DNA of 64,000 bases from Closterium sp. NIES-65 (Eukaryota; Streptophyta; Zygnematophyceae; Desmidiales; Closteriaceae): the NCBI GenBank assembly GCA_948144175.1, contig CANXME010001258.1, positions 3,147,001 to 3,211,000 on the forward strand. Direction: 5' to 3'. Below are positions 32,016-44,002 of the stretch, in pieces. A program made the translations under genes and the position numbers. The stretch's first letter is position 1, and every line of letters starts with the position of its first letter. A model generated the notes under the pieces. That model had not been told where the DNA came from, searched no databases, and was given only the letters and a program-made list of their open reading frames with translations.

Positions 32016-32561
32016 GCGAGCACTTGGCCGACACTCAACAAGGACAACTTGACCTCGTACATCCTGCAGGACGAGGCGATGCAGGAGGCAGAGCGATCCC
32101 AGGAGCTCTTGGCGCAGGCGAACCTCGTCGCCCCGGCGAAGCAAGGAGGCTGACCGGGGCAGCGCGGACCGTCTGGCGGCAGTGGTAGCCATGGCTGGAA
32201 GTCGACCAAGGAAGTCGACAAGAAGAAGTTGACCAAGGACAGCAATCGAGGAGGAGGAAGTCAACGTCGGGAGTGCTGGCTGTGCGGCGACCCCGACCAC
32301 CTCTCCTTCGAGTGCCCTGACCACAGTGACTCCGACGAAGATGACGCCAAGGGAGGCCGTGGAAGGTCTTGCAGCTGTCGTCCTCATTGTGGAGGAAACA
32401 AGCCGCGTAAGGAGAAGCAGTCGACCACATCGACCTCGGCGAAGGACGCCGACTCCTCTGCTAGCGGTAAGGCGCGGGACGACAAGACGATGTCGTGCTC
32501 GCTAGTCGGCGTCGTGGAGCCGACAATCTCGCTGGCACCGGAGGCCGGAGAGGACTTCTAG

Positions 32562-35500
32562 GTGGTGGCGGCGGCGGTGCAGGCAAACCCGGCGGTGGTC
32601 CTGCTCGACAGCGGCTGCTCCCACCACCTGATGGGGACGAAGGAAGTCGGCGACCTGCAGCCAAGCAGCTCCATCAAGCACGTGCGCGGTTTCAATGGGG
32701 CGCTGCAAGACGTCCAGGGCCGCGGCACTGTCGCCCTGCAAGGGAAGGCTGGGAAGTAGGAGCTCATCCCGGACATGCTGTACGTCCCGGGTGTGCGGGC
32801 AAACCTGTTGTCGTCCGGCCAGCTGAAGGAGCACGGTGTGAAGCTGCAGGAGGATGGCGACGAGATGCTGCTCGTCTCGGTAGCGGGAGAGGTGCTCGGT
32901 CGGGCGACGTACTCCGGGCGTGTCCTGCGCACCGACCTGCGTCCCTGTTCAGAGAGGTTGACGTCGCCCACGCCGGAGGTTCTGGCCCTGCGGGCGATCG
33001 TCTCTAAGACGAAGTCCACGCTGGACAGGATGCATGCGAGACTTGCGCACGTCGGCATGGACACCATACGGATCTCGGCGAAGCACGAGGTCGCCACTGG
33101 GCTGGACCTGAAGTCGGCGACGGGCACCGACTCACCGTGTGTCTCGTGTGTCGGCGGGAAGCTGACGCGGCACACCTTCCCCGACCAAGGCTCCGACACC
33201 GACGAAGTGCTGGCTGTCGTGCACATTGACCTGTGCGGGCCGTTCCGCGTGACTGCCAAGGACGGCAGCTTGTACTTCTTGCTGCTCAAGGACTGGAAGA
33301 CTCGCTACGTGTGGGTGAGGCCGGTCGCCACGAAGTCGGATGTGCTGCTGGAGTTCCAGAAGTGGCTGGTGTTGGTGGAGAGGCAGGTGAAGAAGTTATT
33401 GCTGATGCTGCGCTCAGACCGAGGAGGGGAGTTCCTCGAGAAGAAGTTCACCAACTTCGTGGACGGCAAGGGGATCGTCCACAACCTTACCTGCCCGTAC
33501 ACCCCGCAGCAGAACGGCATGGCGGAGCGGGAGATGAGGACGGTGGTGGAGTCGGTGCGGACGATGCTGGTGCACATGGGCGTGCAGCACCACTGGTGGC
33601 ACCTCGCTCTGCGACAGGCCGTCTGGATCCGCAAATGCCTTGAGAGGACGATGCTGCCGCCGGGAACAACGCCGTACCAGCTCCTCACCGGGCAGAAGCC
33701 CGACTTATCGCTGGCGCGGGTGTGGGGCTGCATGGCGCAGTTCCTCGTCCCCAAGCAGCAGCGTGGCGGAAAGCTGAAGCCGAAGGCCAAGCGGGGCCTT
33801 CACCTCGGTGTGTCGGTGGAGAGCAAGGGCTGGGAGCTCCTCGACATCGCCGACAACCGGGTGGTCACCATCTCGGACGTGGTGTTCTACGACAATATGT
33901 CGATGGAGGTGTGGAAGTCGACGCACGAGCCGGTGTCAGGACTGGCGCCGACCACCCCGCCATCCGAATTCTCGACGGCGATGCTGCCTCTTCTCGCCGA
34001 GGTCGGGTAGCTTGCTGGTGAGGACGCCGAGGTCGTCTGTCCTCCTCCTCCCACGACCCCTGCCCCTCCCCTCGTGGCCGACCTGCACGGGTTGACTCCT
34101 AGGTCGGCCTCCGACGATGAGGGGAGCAGTGGGACATCGCTTTCGGCGCCGGCCAAGGGCATCGCCTGTGGCCGACGTGTCAAGCGGCAAGTCAGCGTGG
34201 GGGTGCAGCTCGAGGAGGAGCAGGTCGAGCACCAGCAGAAGCCACCAGCAGAGCAGCAGCCGACAAGGGAGCAGGCTGCGGTGATGCCGACTACGGAGCA
34301 GTTGGCAACTAGGCAGTCGGCAGAGGAGCTGACTACAGGGGAGAGGTCGGCCAGGAAGTCGACCGAGGTGAAGCAGGATGGCGAGGGCACCGAAGCCAAT
34401 GACAAAGGGGAGAAGTCCACCGACAGTGATGTGGTGGAGGTTCGGCCTGAACCCCGGAAGTTAGGCCGACATTGGAGGCTGCCCGAATTCTTCGTCCCTG
34501 CTGCCTTCACCACGGTGTACGACGTGGACGATGATGACGAGGACCTTCTGTACGACGACGTCGAGGAGGATGAGGAGTTTCCGGAGCTCGACCCCAACAT
34601 GCATGCCGACCCCGAGCACCGTTGGGACATCTCGACAATAACGGTGAAGGAGGCGTTGGCGAGCTGGAAGGACCCGGCGGTGAAGGCCGCCATGGAGGAG
34701 GAGTTCCGCAGCCTTATCAACACGGTCGAACGCCCGCCGGGGGTGAACGTCATGAAGAACCGGTGGGTGTTGACGACGGAGTACCACGTCGACGACACCG
34801 TTGAGCGCGAGAAGGCGAGGCTGGTCGTGAAGGGCTTCACGCAGGTGTACGGCGCCGACTACGACGAGACGTTCACGCCGGTGGGCAGCTACGTTACGCT
34901 GAGGATCTTCCTCAGCATCGTCGCCGTCCTCATCCTCAACCTGATGCAGCTCGACATGAAGAACGCCTTCCTGCAGAGCAAGCTCGACCGGGTGCTCTAC
35001 ATGTCCCAGCCGGACTACTTCAATGACGGAACCGGCCGGGTCTGCAAGCTGGTGAAGAGCCTGTACGGCCTGAAGCAGTCGCCGATGTTGTGGTACTTGG
35101 CGCTCAACGACGTGCTGGTCGGCGCCGGGTGGAAGAAGAGCTAGGTCGACGAGGCTCTGTACTTCAAGGTCGGCGACAACGGAGTGGCCTGCTGGGTGTT
35201 GGTCTACGTCGACGATCTGCTCGCCGCCAGCATCAGCACCGAGATGCTGAAGGAGCTGCTGGAGTCCGCCTTTGAGCTGCGTGAGATCTCGCCGGTGCAG
35301 AAGTACCTCGGGCTGGAGATCGTCCGTGACAGGTCGGCGAGGAAGCTGTGGCTGCACCAGCAGGGCTACGCCGACAAGCTCTTCATCGACGAGGAGCAGA
35401 CCGGGCGCATCCTGAAGACGCCGATCTCACTCAACGCCTACGCCGAGCTCACTCTCGACGACGAGGAGGCACAGGAGCGTCAAAAGGAGGAGTACCGGCA

Positions 35501-36197
35501 GAAGGTCGGCTCGCTACAGTTCGCGGCGACGATGACAAGGCCGGACATCGCCTTCGCCTGCAGCAAGCTGGGGAGCGGCCTCACGGTGAGGAGCGACCAG
35601 CACTGGCGCGAGGTCGACCGCTGTCTCGCCTACCTCGCCAACAAGTGTGACACCGCCCTGGAGTTCGGCGGTGGACCTGAGTCGCTGGAGCTGGTCGGCT
35701 ACGTGGACGGCGACGACGCCGGTGACAAGCAGAACAGGACGAGCACTGGCAGATATGCGTTCGTCTACGGAGGGGCCGCAGTCTCCTGGTCGAGCTAGCG
35801 CATCAAGTGCGCGAAGTTGTCGCCGACCGAGTCAGAGTACGTGGCGGCCACTGAAGTCAGCAAGGAGGGACGCCGACTTCGCTTCCTCCTTGCAGAGTTC
35901 CGGCAGCTGGATGCCGAGAAGCCGACAGACCTCCGGGTGGACAACAAGTCGGCAATCACTGTCGCTGAGGGCATGGGGTTGACTGGCAACCTCAAGCACA
36001 TGGAGCGGCGACAGGCCTGGCAGCAGCACATGGTGAGGCGCGGGAAGTTCTCGCTGAGGTACGTCCTGACCACCGAGCAACCGGCCTACTTCCTGACGAA
36101 GTCGCTGCACTATCCGGCCTTCAACCGGTTCTCCGTCACCATCGGCCATGTGCGCTTGGCCGACGTGGGCAACAGCGACGATGACGTGCAGCAGTAG
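32562..36197 (+). pseudogene. pol: Family D copia pol, one frame with four TAG stops
   Basis: A single frame from protease (VVLLDSGCSHHLMG, about 32597) through the final TAG at 36195, broken only by TAG at 32757, 34008, 35142 and 35796. No frameshift was seen. Pre-integrase zinc residues are HARLAHVGMD and CVSC (33030-33160). The integrase triad is Asp in HIDLCGPF, Asp in RSDRGGEF and Glu in MAEREMR (33220-33530). A long acidic, Gln/Glu-rich linker follows (34080-34600). RT has RWVLTTEYHVDDTVEREKAR, MDMKNAF-like LDMKNAFLQS and YVDDLLAAS (35205). RNase H has GYVDGDDAGDKQNR, TESEYVAA and RVDNKSA. All catalytic residues are present, so removal of four amber codons is all that separates it from a complete frame. 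Confidence 0.88.
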
Positions 36198-36329
36198 GTG
36201 CCTTGCCCTCTTGCATGGCTGGTGCGGTGGACGACGTGCTGTGTCTTGGGTGCACGTCGACGAGCTATTCTCCGAAGAGTACTGCCGTATGGACATGGGG
36301 GGGGCCCAAGCGTGAACGTGGCCCGGGAG
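36198..36329 (+). other. Element D 3' leader and polypurine stretch
   Basis: Short non-coding stretch after the pol stop, ending in ATGGGGGGGGCCC (about 36295-36307) and GGCCCGGGAG right before the LTR; either purine run could prime plus-strand synthesis. Confidence 0.5.
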
Positions 36330-37482
36330 TGTCAACGGGAGTTGTGTGTTGACCCCGTCCTCGCTTGGGCGGAGCCGACTTTGTGGTCGGGTGCGCGGGG
36401 AGCAGCCGACTTGCAGCAGTGGGCGAGCTGGTTGACCTGCACGGGGGCCACTGCACGGGCACCGACTTCAGGGTGGCGCCGACTTCAGGGAGGTCGACCT
36501 GGGAAGTCGACCTGTGGAGGGCGTCGACTTGGTGACGCCAGCTTGGGGCAGCCGACTTGGTGGTCGGCTGACGGGTTTGCTGGTCGACTTGGTGGTTGAT
36601 CGACCATGCGTGATGTCAACCTGGTGGTTGATCTGACCTGGTGGTTGACGGAGGAGGGGCCGACGCCGACCTCAACTCAGGACGCCGAGCAGCTAAGCGT
36701 CGAGTCACCGGGCGTCAACTTGGTGACGCCGACTTCGGGTAGCCGACTTGGGTGGTCGGCTGACACCCGCGCTGGTCTACGTGGAGCTGGTCGACCAGAA
36801 GTGACGTCGTCCTGGGGCGTGGTCGACCAGGGGCGTGGTCGACCTGGTGAGGTCGACTTGGGGTGGTCGTCGACTTGGGAGGTCAACGAGCACATACAGG
36901 AGCAGCTGGTCAACGTGGTTGCCCGGTCGACCAAGTTATCTGGGTGAGGTTTTGCGGAGGAGTGCGACGGTTGCCCAGGCGAAGTTGGCGAGTCCGGCCT
37001 CGAGGGTGATATCCCGAGGTCGACGTGGCAGATCAAGTGCGGTCGTCAACACGAGGACGACCTGATGTATGCGTTGTGCAGGTGAGGAGACTTGTCCCGC
37101 CAATCATCTGCGAGCACCTGCGAAGTAGGTGTGCTGCTGTTCTGCGGGAGCAACGCTGGCACACCGTCAACCTGCAGTGTTGGCCTGACGTCGACTTTGC
37201 TCTGCTGGAGCGCGGTCGACCAAGTCGTGTTGGAACACGGTTGACCATGCTGTGCTGGCAGTCGACCGACCTGAATGCTAGCTCTGATGTAGTCTTGCCA
37301 TGCCAGCTTCATTGTAACCATTCTTGCCAACTTTCTCTAGTGAAACTCTTAGCAACTTTCCCCGTAGACTAGCAAGCAGTGTGTGCACTAGGAAAACAAC
37401 TAAGGACCAACGAACGCAGAGATCACACGAGCACCCGTGCCTAGCCCGTAGTCTAGCTCCCGTTGTAGCAGTTATCTCCGTA
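36330..37482 (+). repeat. Element D 3' LTR
   Basis: 1,153 bp, TGTCAACGGGAG to ATCTCCGTA, rich in GTCGAC. Followed by GCTTC and the RNase H tail, exactly as at 24942. Confidence 0.88.
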
Positions 37483-37853
37483 GCTTCGTCTTGTTTACGT
37501 GGCCTCTCAGGCCAACACTGCTGATATCTTCACCAAGGCACTTCAGCCTTGTGATCATCAGCGTTTCTGTACTGTTCTAGGCCTTGTGCCTACTTTGCCT
37601 CACTTGCTCACTTCTTGACTTTGCTTGTACTGTGATCTAAATACATATACTTGCATGCTTACACTTGCTAGGTTGTGATCAATGTATTGCTTGTTCTCCC
37701 ATATATATTTACAACTCTGCATGTGAACTGGCCTTGTGGCCATTTGCTTGTGCTCAGACTGCATGGTGACTTTGCGATCCACCCTGAGCTTGCTTTGCTT
37801 TTCTTGACCGGTCTTGTGACCTCTAGTTCTCCCCCACTTTGCCTGTGGGGGTG

Positions 37854-37983
37854 TGTCAGACATATATGTTGCTCATTGTGTAGGCTATAGTGGGGTAGCC
37901 CAACTGGGGTACAACCCAATTATGGTTAGCACTTGTACCCATCCTGCTGTTAGTCATTTCATTCTTCGTTCATTCTCCTAACA
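37854..37983 (+). repeat. Duplicated copia B 3' LTR
   Basis: 130 bp, TGTCAGACATATATG to CTCCTAACA. Preceded by the RNase H tail and CCCCCAC/GTGGGGG hairpin as at 25290. The following bases AATATCTGTG correspond to AATCTCTGTG at 25443. Confidence 0.85.
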
Positions 37984-38261
37984 AATATCTGTGCGCGCTA
38001 TCGAATCATACATAGTTTTCACGGCGCGCTATCGAAACAGACGCGGCGCACTGTCGAATTGGCAAACCGGGTAACCTACGAGTCGTTTGTGCAACGCGAG
38101 CTAGGTTGTAAATGTCGACTGTCGATAGTCGACCCTTCGATGTGACATGTGATTGCCTTGAAAGGTGACTCGCGGCTAGACCATGAGAAGTTCTAAAATT
38201 CGACAATAGTTTGAACCTAAGTGTAAAAAGTCGAGTTTAAAAATCATACTATACAAAATGG

Positions 38262-39281
38262 GAAGCCCTGCTGTTGCCCGCGCCCTCGTGCGCTCTGCTG
38301 CTGCCCGCGCCCTCGTCCGCTCTGCCGCTGCCCGCGCCCTCGTCCGCTCTGCCGCTGCCCGCGCCCTCGTGCGCGCTGCTTTGCCCGCGCCCTCGTGCGC
38401 TCTGTCTTACCCTCGCCCTCGTGCGCTCTGCTCTGCCCGCGCCCTCGTGCGCTCTGCTGCTGCCCGTGCTCTCGTGCGCTCTGCTCTGCCAGTCGCCCTT
38501 CGCGGCGGCCCCGTCGACCCGCGCGTCGCCATGCGGCCCCCTCCCCGCACACCCGAGTTTGCTTTCCGCACAACCGAGTTCGCTTCCCGCACTCTTGTGC
38601 TCGCTTCGCGCACACCTGAACTCGCTTACCGCACACCCAGGGTATGGGGGTGGCGGGTATGGGTGTGGTGGGTGTGTGAGCCGTCCCCTGCTCCTCCTCC
38701 TCCTCCGTCTCCCATTGCTGCAGCTGCCGCTGAGGGGGGTGGATGTGTGGGAGCCGAGGGGAGTGGCGCTAGGGGGGTGCCGTGGTAGTGGAACTAGGGG
38801 TGCAGCAGTGGGTGTGTGAAAGGGGGGTGGGACAGTTGGGGGAGGTTGAGCGGAGGCTGCCGTCCTGTCTCCCGTGTGTCTGCAGCTTCAGCCGTCGCCT
38901 CCAACCTCCTCTCCTCTCACAGTTCCTTCCCATCCTCCTCACTTCGCCTTTACTTTTGCTGCGCCCTACAGGGTGTACCACTTCAGGGGTGTTCTGCTCA
39001 ATGGCTATTCGTGCATGCACTTAGGGGGTGTGTCAGAATATATCTTATATATATGTCTGTATAAGTGCGTGTAGTTCTAGCTGTATAGTAGTTACCTAGT
39101 GTTCTGTATGGTGGTGCACCACTCCTTGCTGGTTCTCTTCTATTTGTACCTGCTCTTCCATAGTCAAACCATCTCATTCTCTCTTCTTCTTGGCACAACC
39201 CTGAAGTTCCTCCTTGGCCTAGGCTACTAAGCCTAGGCCCTAACAAAACCCTAGCCATCACTTCTGCCTACTATTTCAACA
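38262..39281 (+). mobile_element. Family C element, 5' end lost
   Basis: Interior (38262-39030) is C-rich and repetitive, with short low-complexity ORFs and no enzyme domain; it ends TTAGGGGGTG. The LTR at 39031-39281 (251 bp, TGTCAGAA to TTTCAACA) has the palindrome at 39216-39239. AGAGT follows the LTR, matching the target duplication of the inverted solo LTR at 51105-51355. Confidence 0.75.
38270..38490 (+). repeat. 27-bp tandem array in family C interior
   Basis: About eight units of 26-27 bp close to GCCCGCGCCCTCGTGCGCTC, with point changes. In frame this gives repeated Ala-Arg-Ala-Leu-Val-Arg-Ser. Confidence 0.85.
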
Positions 39282-39492
39282 AGAGTCACTGTAGAAATGC
39301 CTGTAAAACAGCTATAATAAGGGAATGTACCCCTTAGAGTACATGGCTAGAGTAGGACTATTTATATTCCTTGTATTCTATCTTTTAATCAACTTGGTCA
39401 TTTACATTCACTATGATCTGAGTTCTTACAAGACTTCCGCTACCAACTCTACCAAGGCACTTCCTATCCTGTCCAAGATCCTCACTCTAACA
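39282..39492 (+). repeat. A-prime LTR fragment
   Basis: ATAAGGGAATGTACCCC and GAGTACATGGCTAG and a TATTTATATTCC match the second half of the family A LTR; ends CTCTAACA. The first half is missing because of the family C insertion and the break upstream. Confidence 0.65.
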
Positions 39493-39613
39493 GGTACAAT
39501 GAAAGTGTTAGAATTAACGTTAATCGAGGTTGCTCCAATAAACATATATGTAGTGGCGGATGCACATTTTAGAAGAATACATAAGTTGGGAGGACCTGTG
39601 CTGTACACTCTTT
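39493..39613 (+). other. Unidentified segment, inverted copy at 50772-50893
   Basis: About 120 bp with no domain. Could be the A-prime element leader. It ends TGTACACTCTTT where copia B3 coding begins. Confidence 0.5.
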
Positions 39614-39619
39614 CGAGCC

Positions 39620-42600
39620 TGTACACACTGACTAATGAGTCTCCTCCGGTTGCTGAGTCTGGTCAGGTGGCTGCGTCGGGTCAGGTGTTTGCTGCAGCGT
39701 CCAGGTCTGGTCCTGAGTCTGCTCCCTGCTCGTGTCGTCTCTTGTCCCACCAGACTCTCCTCTGGCACCACCGCCTTGGTCACCCCTCCCTGCCTCGTCT
39801 ACGAGGCATGGCCTCCCGTTACCTTGTCGGTGGTCTCCCCCGGTCCCTCCCTCCCCTCCCTCCGGGGCCTGCCCCTACCTGTGTTCCCTGCCTCGAGGGG
39901 CGGTAGCGCACCGCCCCTCACTCCTCCGAGTTTCCTCCGACAGAGGCTCCACTGCAGACTCTTCACATGGACGTGTGGGGCCCCGCCCGCATCCGTGGCC
40001 AGGGTCACGAGCGTTACTTCCTGTTGGTGGTTGACGACTACTCGAGTTACACCACGGTGTTCCCCTTGCGCAGCAAGGGTGATGTCACTAAGGTGTTGAT
40101 CGATTGGATCCGCGCAGCTTGTCTCCAGCTCAGAGAGAGTTTCGGCTCGGACTTTCCTGTTCTGCGTCTACACTCTGACAGAGGCGTGGAGTTTTCCTCT
40201 GCCCGTCTTGGAGCCTTCTGTCGTGCACAGGGCATCCGCCAGACCTTTATGCTTCCAGCCTCTCCACAGCAAAATGGGATTGCTGAGCGCCGCATTGGCA
40301 TGGTCATGGACGTCGCTCGTACGTCCATGATCCATGCGGCTGCCCCCCATATTCTGTGGCCGTTTGCGGTTCAGTACGCAGCGCATCAACTCAACCTTCA
40401 GCCCCGGGTCTCCTTGCCAGAGACCTCCCCCACCTTGCGGTGGACGGGGAAGGTTGGCGATGCGTCTGCGTTTCGGGTCTGAGGATCTTGGGCGTTTGTC
40501 CGCGACTTGTCTGCGGACAAGCTGTCCCCCCGTGCTGTTCCCTGCGTCTTCCTTAGCTTCCCCCCTGACGCGCCCGGGTGGCAGTTTTACCACCTCACCT
40601 CGCGCCGTGTTCTGTCCTCCCAAGACGTCACCTTTGACGAGTTGGTGCCTTACTACCATCTCTTCCCCTACCGCACTGCGCCCCTCCCCCCGCCGCCGCA
40701 CTTCCTTGCGCCAGGTCCTCCCCCGGTTGACCCCCTCCCCCCTCAGGGTCCTGCCTCGTCAGGTGTGTCCCAGGTAGACGCAGTCGAGCCTGTTGAGGTA
40801 GATGTTAACTCTGATGCTGCTAGAGGTGCTGAGCCTGCGGGTGCCGCGTCTGGAGGTGCTGAGACTGGGGGTGCGGAGCCTCAGGGTGCTGAGTCTGGGG
40901 GTGCTGAGCCTGGGGGTTCTGAGCCTGGGGGTGCTGAGCCTGGGGGTACGGAGCCTGGGGGTGCTCGGTCTGCTCGTGTGGCCTCTCGCGGTGCTTTGTC
41001 GAGGCGGGAGCTACTCTCTCCGCAGGAGCTGCGCGAGTGGTTTGCTCGGCGCTCAAGCCGTGCTGCTAGAGCTGGGGGTGTTGCTGGGGCTACTAGAGTT
41101 GGTCCTACTGGAGGTACTGCTGGAGCTGCTGGCGGTACTGGAGCTGACAGTCCTGCTGGAGCTGGAGCTGCTGGAGCTGGAGCTGCTGAGGGTGTTGGCG
41201 CTGGTGGTGCTACTGGCGCTGGTGCTTCTGAGGGTGCTGGAGTTGGCGCTATTGGAGCTGTAGGTGCTGTTGGCGCTGGTGCTGCTGCTGGGGGTAGTGG
41301 TGCTGTCCCTGTTGGTTCTAGAGGCGTTGCGCGGCCGCGGCCGTACTTTGTTCCGCTCCTTGAGCAGGTTCTTGGTCTCCCGCCTTCTACTGGTTCTGCT
41401 CCTCCCTTAGAGTGTCCACAGCCTGTCCAGTCGCGATCACAGTTAAAGCCCACCTCCCCCCTGCTTGCTCCTTCTCCCTACACTGGTCCTACTTGAGGTC
41501 TTAGTGAGCGTCGTGAGCCTGCGTCTCGTCTTGCGTCGCCTGTTCGTGCTGCTCGTACTAGTAGTCGTGCTCCGCGTCCGCGTCCTCCTGCGGTCCCAGG
41601 CACACACCGGATGGCACTGCGTCCTTCCACTGCACCTCTGCGTGTCCCGTTGCCGTCTCCTCCAGAGTCCTCTCTTCCTGTCCTTTCTGACCCGGAGTCT
41701 GACTCTCGTCGTGCTGCCAGTCCTACTGTCACGCGTCTCCTGGCTACTGTTGTAACTGACCCTTCCTTTGAGTCCACTGCTGCGTCTGCCTTAGTTGCTG
41801 AGCTTGTCGACTTTGCTGCTCGCTGTCGTCTAGACTACGCTGCTAGTCTTTTTGCTAAGTCTGAGTCTGTCTATCATCCGTCCGTCGTGGGTGAGTGTGC
41901 TCTTAGCACGGACGTCCTTGAGGACAGGCAGGAGGAGTTCCTTTGTTTTGCTGCTGCTTTGCCTCATCTCGTGTCCACGCTGATTGCACCTGAGGGAGAT
42001 CCAGATGCACCAGACATCCCCACTCCTCGATCGTACGCTGAGGCGATCGAGGGTCCCTACTCCTCTCAGTAACAGTCAGCCATGGACGCAGAGATGGCTT
42101 CCTAGAAGTCCACAGGCACCTACGTCGACGAGGTTCCCCCTCCTGAGGCGAACATCGTCAGTGGCATGTGGATTTTCAGGGTGAAGCGGCCGCCGGGTTC
42201 TCGGCCTGTCTTCAAGGCGCGTTACGTGGCTCGAGGCTTCAGTCAGAGGCAGGGAGTTGACTACTTTCAGACCTTCTCTCCCACCCCGAAGATGATTACT
42301 CTTCGGCTGCTGCTGCACATAGCCGCTCAGCGCGACTACGAGCTTCACTCTCTTGACTTCAGCACAGCTTTCCTGCAGGGCAGCCTTCACGAGGAGATCG
42401 GGCTGTGCCGTCCACCTGGCTTCACTGGGTCGTTTCCTCCTGTTTCCCAGTGGAGCCTCATGCGGCCAGTCTACGGTCTCCACCAGGCGCCCCGTGAGTG
42501 GCGCGACACATTGAGGACTACACTTGCGGCTCTTGGCTTTGCTCCTTCTACTGCCGACCCGTCACTGTTTCTACGCACCGACACCTCTTTGCCGCCGTTC

Positions 42601-43600
42601 TACATCCTCGTGCACGTCGACGACTTGGTCTTTGCCACTGCTAGACTCTCCCATGTGAAGTCCGAGCTGCAGAAGAGACACACGTGCACAGACCTGGGTG
42701 AACTGTGCAACTACCTTGGCTTCCAGATCACTCGGGACAGAGCACAGCGCACCATTACCCTAACTCAGTCACACATGGTGCAGCAGGTCCTTCAGCGCTT
42801 CGACTTCACGTACTCCTCGCCTCAGGCCACTCCTCTGTCTACTCGCCACTCGCTCTCAGCTCTGCCTTCGGATGAGTCCGTAGAGCCGAGTGGCCCGTAC
42901 CCAGAGCTTGTTGGCTGCCTCATGTACCTGATGACCTGCACACGACCTGACCTTGCATACCCTCTTAGCACCTTGGCACGCTATGTTGCTCCTTGGAGAC
43001 ACCGACCAGAGCACATGGCAGCAGCGAAGAGGGTGTTGCGCTACTTGTGCAGTACGTCGGGCATAGGGCTAGTGCTTGGAGGGCGACGTCGAGTGGTCCT
43101 CACAGGTCACGCAGACGCTTCTTGGGCTGACGACCAGGCTACGCAGCGGTCGTCACAGGGTTACACCTTCAGCCTTGGCTCTAGCTCTGTTTTGTGGTGG
43201 TCTACCCGCTCGTCTTCTGTTCTCGGCTCTAGCTGTGAGGCTGAGATCTACGCGGGGGCCATGGCTGCACAGGAGCTACGCTGGCTCACCTACCTGCTGA
43301 CTGACCTAGGAGAGCCGCCTCGTTCTCCTCCAGTTCTGTACGTAGACAACAAGGCCATGCTTGCCTTGTGTTGGGAGCATAGACTGGAGCACAGAACGAA
43401 GCACATTGCTCTTCGCTACTTCCTTGCTCGTGATATGCGCAGCGTGGTCAGCTGCGCCTTGCTTACGTGGCCTCTGAGGCCAACACTGCTGATATCTTTA
43501 CCAAGGCACTTCCGCCATGTGATCATAAGCGTTTCTGTTCGATGCTAGGTCTTGTGCCTACTTGGCCTCACTTGCTCACTTCTTGACCTTGCTTGTACTG
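39620..43600 (+). pseudogene. Copia B3 integrase, RT and RNase H
   Basis: WHHRLGHPSLPRLRG (39765) is followed by TAG at 39904 where B2 has CAG, then integrase LHMDVWGPARIRGQG, HSDRGVEFSS and AERRIGM with all three acidic residues. TGA at 40480, TGA at 41494, TAA at 42070 and TAG at 42103 interrupt it. The linker holds GAEPG repeats and PQELREWFARR (41024). From 42166 RT and RNase H form one frame to about 43435, where a shift separates the last block (ANTADIFTKAL in another frame). The RT active site reads HVDD in place of YVDD. RNase H keeps GHADASWADD, SSCEAEIYAG and YVDNKAM. Confidence 0.85.
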
Positions 43601-43783
43601 TGATCTTTCTATACCTGCACTTGCTTGTTTAGCTTGATATATGATCTTGCATGTGAACTGGCCTTGTGGCCTTGCTCTTGTGCTCGGACTGTATGGTGAC
43701 GTTGTGATTCACCCTGAGCTTTCTTTGCTTTGCTTGACTGGTCTTGTGACCTCTTGTTCTCCCCAACTTTGCCTATGGGGGTG

Positions 43784-43908
43784 TGTCAAACTTATATGCT
43801 ATAGTCTGTGAAGGCTGTAGTGGGGTAGACAATATGGGGTACAACATTTCTAGGTTTTCCTACTTGTACCCACCTCTTTCCTAGTTGATTCATTCCTTAT
43901 TCTTCACA
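43784..43908 (+). repeat. Copia B3 3' LTR
   Basis: 125 bp, TGTCAAACTTATATG to TTCTTCACA, with TGTAGTGGGGTAGAC. Directly abuts the truncated B4 LTR. Confidence 0.8.
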
Positions 43909-43988
43909 ACTATGGGGTATAGTAAGTTTAGGGTTTCCTACTTGTACCCAACTCTTTCCTAGTTCAATCACTCTTGTTCATTCTGACA
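43909..43988 (+). repeat. Copia B4 5' LTR, truncated
   Basis: From ACTATGGGGTATAG to TTCTGACA; corresponds to the last two thirds of the B2 LTR. Confidence 0.75.
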
Positions 43989-44002
43989 TGGTATCACGAG
44001 CC
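43989..44002 (+). promoter_or_regulatory. Copia B4 primer-binding site
   Basis: TGGTATCACGAGCC, identical to the B2 site. Confidence 0.7.

Larger units (their letters stand above)
29954..32561 (+). pseudogene. Family D gag, interrupted by element E
   Basis: Starts at ATG 29954 (MSATQVTVGG). The domain VGRPDILTWKEAIEPQLEMA with later GDKEMAADYCNRTRRIL is copia gag. Element E (30529-32015) interrupts it after MVP; joining 30528 to 32021 restores the codon for Ser and the reading STWPTLNKDNLTSYIL in frame. A TGA stop occurs near 32151. The zinc knuckle CWLCGDPDHLSFEC (about 32275-32316) has the full C-x2-C-x4-H-x4-C spacing. The segment ends with TAG at 32559, after which the same frame continues as protease. 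Confidence 0.82.
28231..37482 (+). mobile_element. Copia family D, carrying two nested elements
   Basis: A 190-bp piece of the 5' LTR (28231-28420), primer site, gag, pol, polypurine stretch and full 3' LTR (36330-37482) are in order. Inside are the family C fold-back (28585-29644) and inverted element E (30529-32015). The host sequence differs on the two sides: B2 integrase on the left, B-type RNase H tail on the right. The D element therefore sits at a recombination junction and not in a simple insertion site. Confidence 0.85.
36330..38262 (+). repeat. Second copy of the 23787-25725 block
   Basis: D LTR, B RNase H tail (37483-37853), B 3' LTR and about 275 bp of flank match 23787-25725 in order with scattered substitutions. 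Similarity stops at ACAAAAT near 38262, where the family C interior starts. Confidence 0.85.
39614..43908 (+). mobile_element. Copia B3, 5' truncated
   Basis: Starts abruptly within the pre-integrase domain and runs to its own 3' LTR (43784-43908). LTR, primer site, gag and protease are missing on the left. Confidence 0.82.

Noticed and set aside
33887..35357. Minus-strand ORFs of about 300 codons across element D.
   Set aside because: Shadows of the high-GC sense pol frame, which has clear RT and integrase motifs.
39325..39620. Membrane-like peptide start (hydrophobic LFIFLVFYLLINLVIYI) as a novel gene.
   Set aside because: It reads through the TATA-rich part of an A-prime LTR, and the inverted copy at 50753-51061 repeats the same frame; no gene context.
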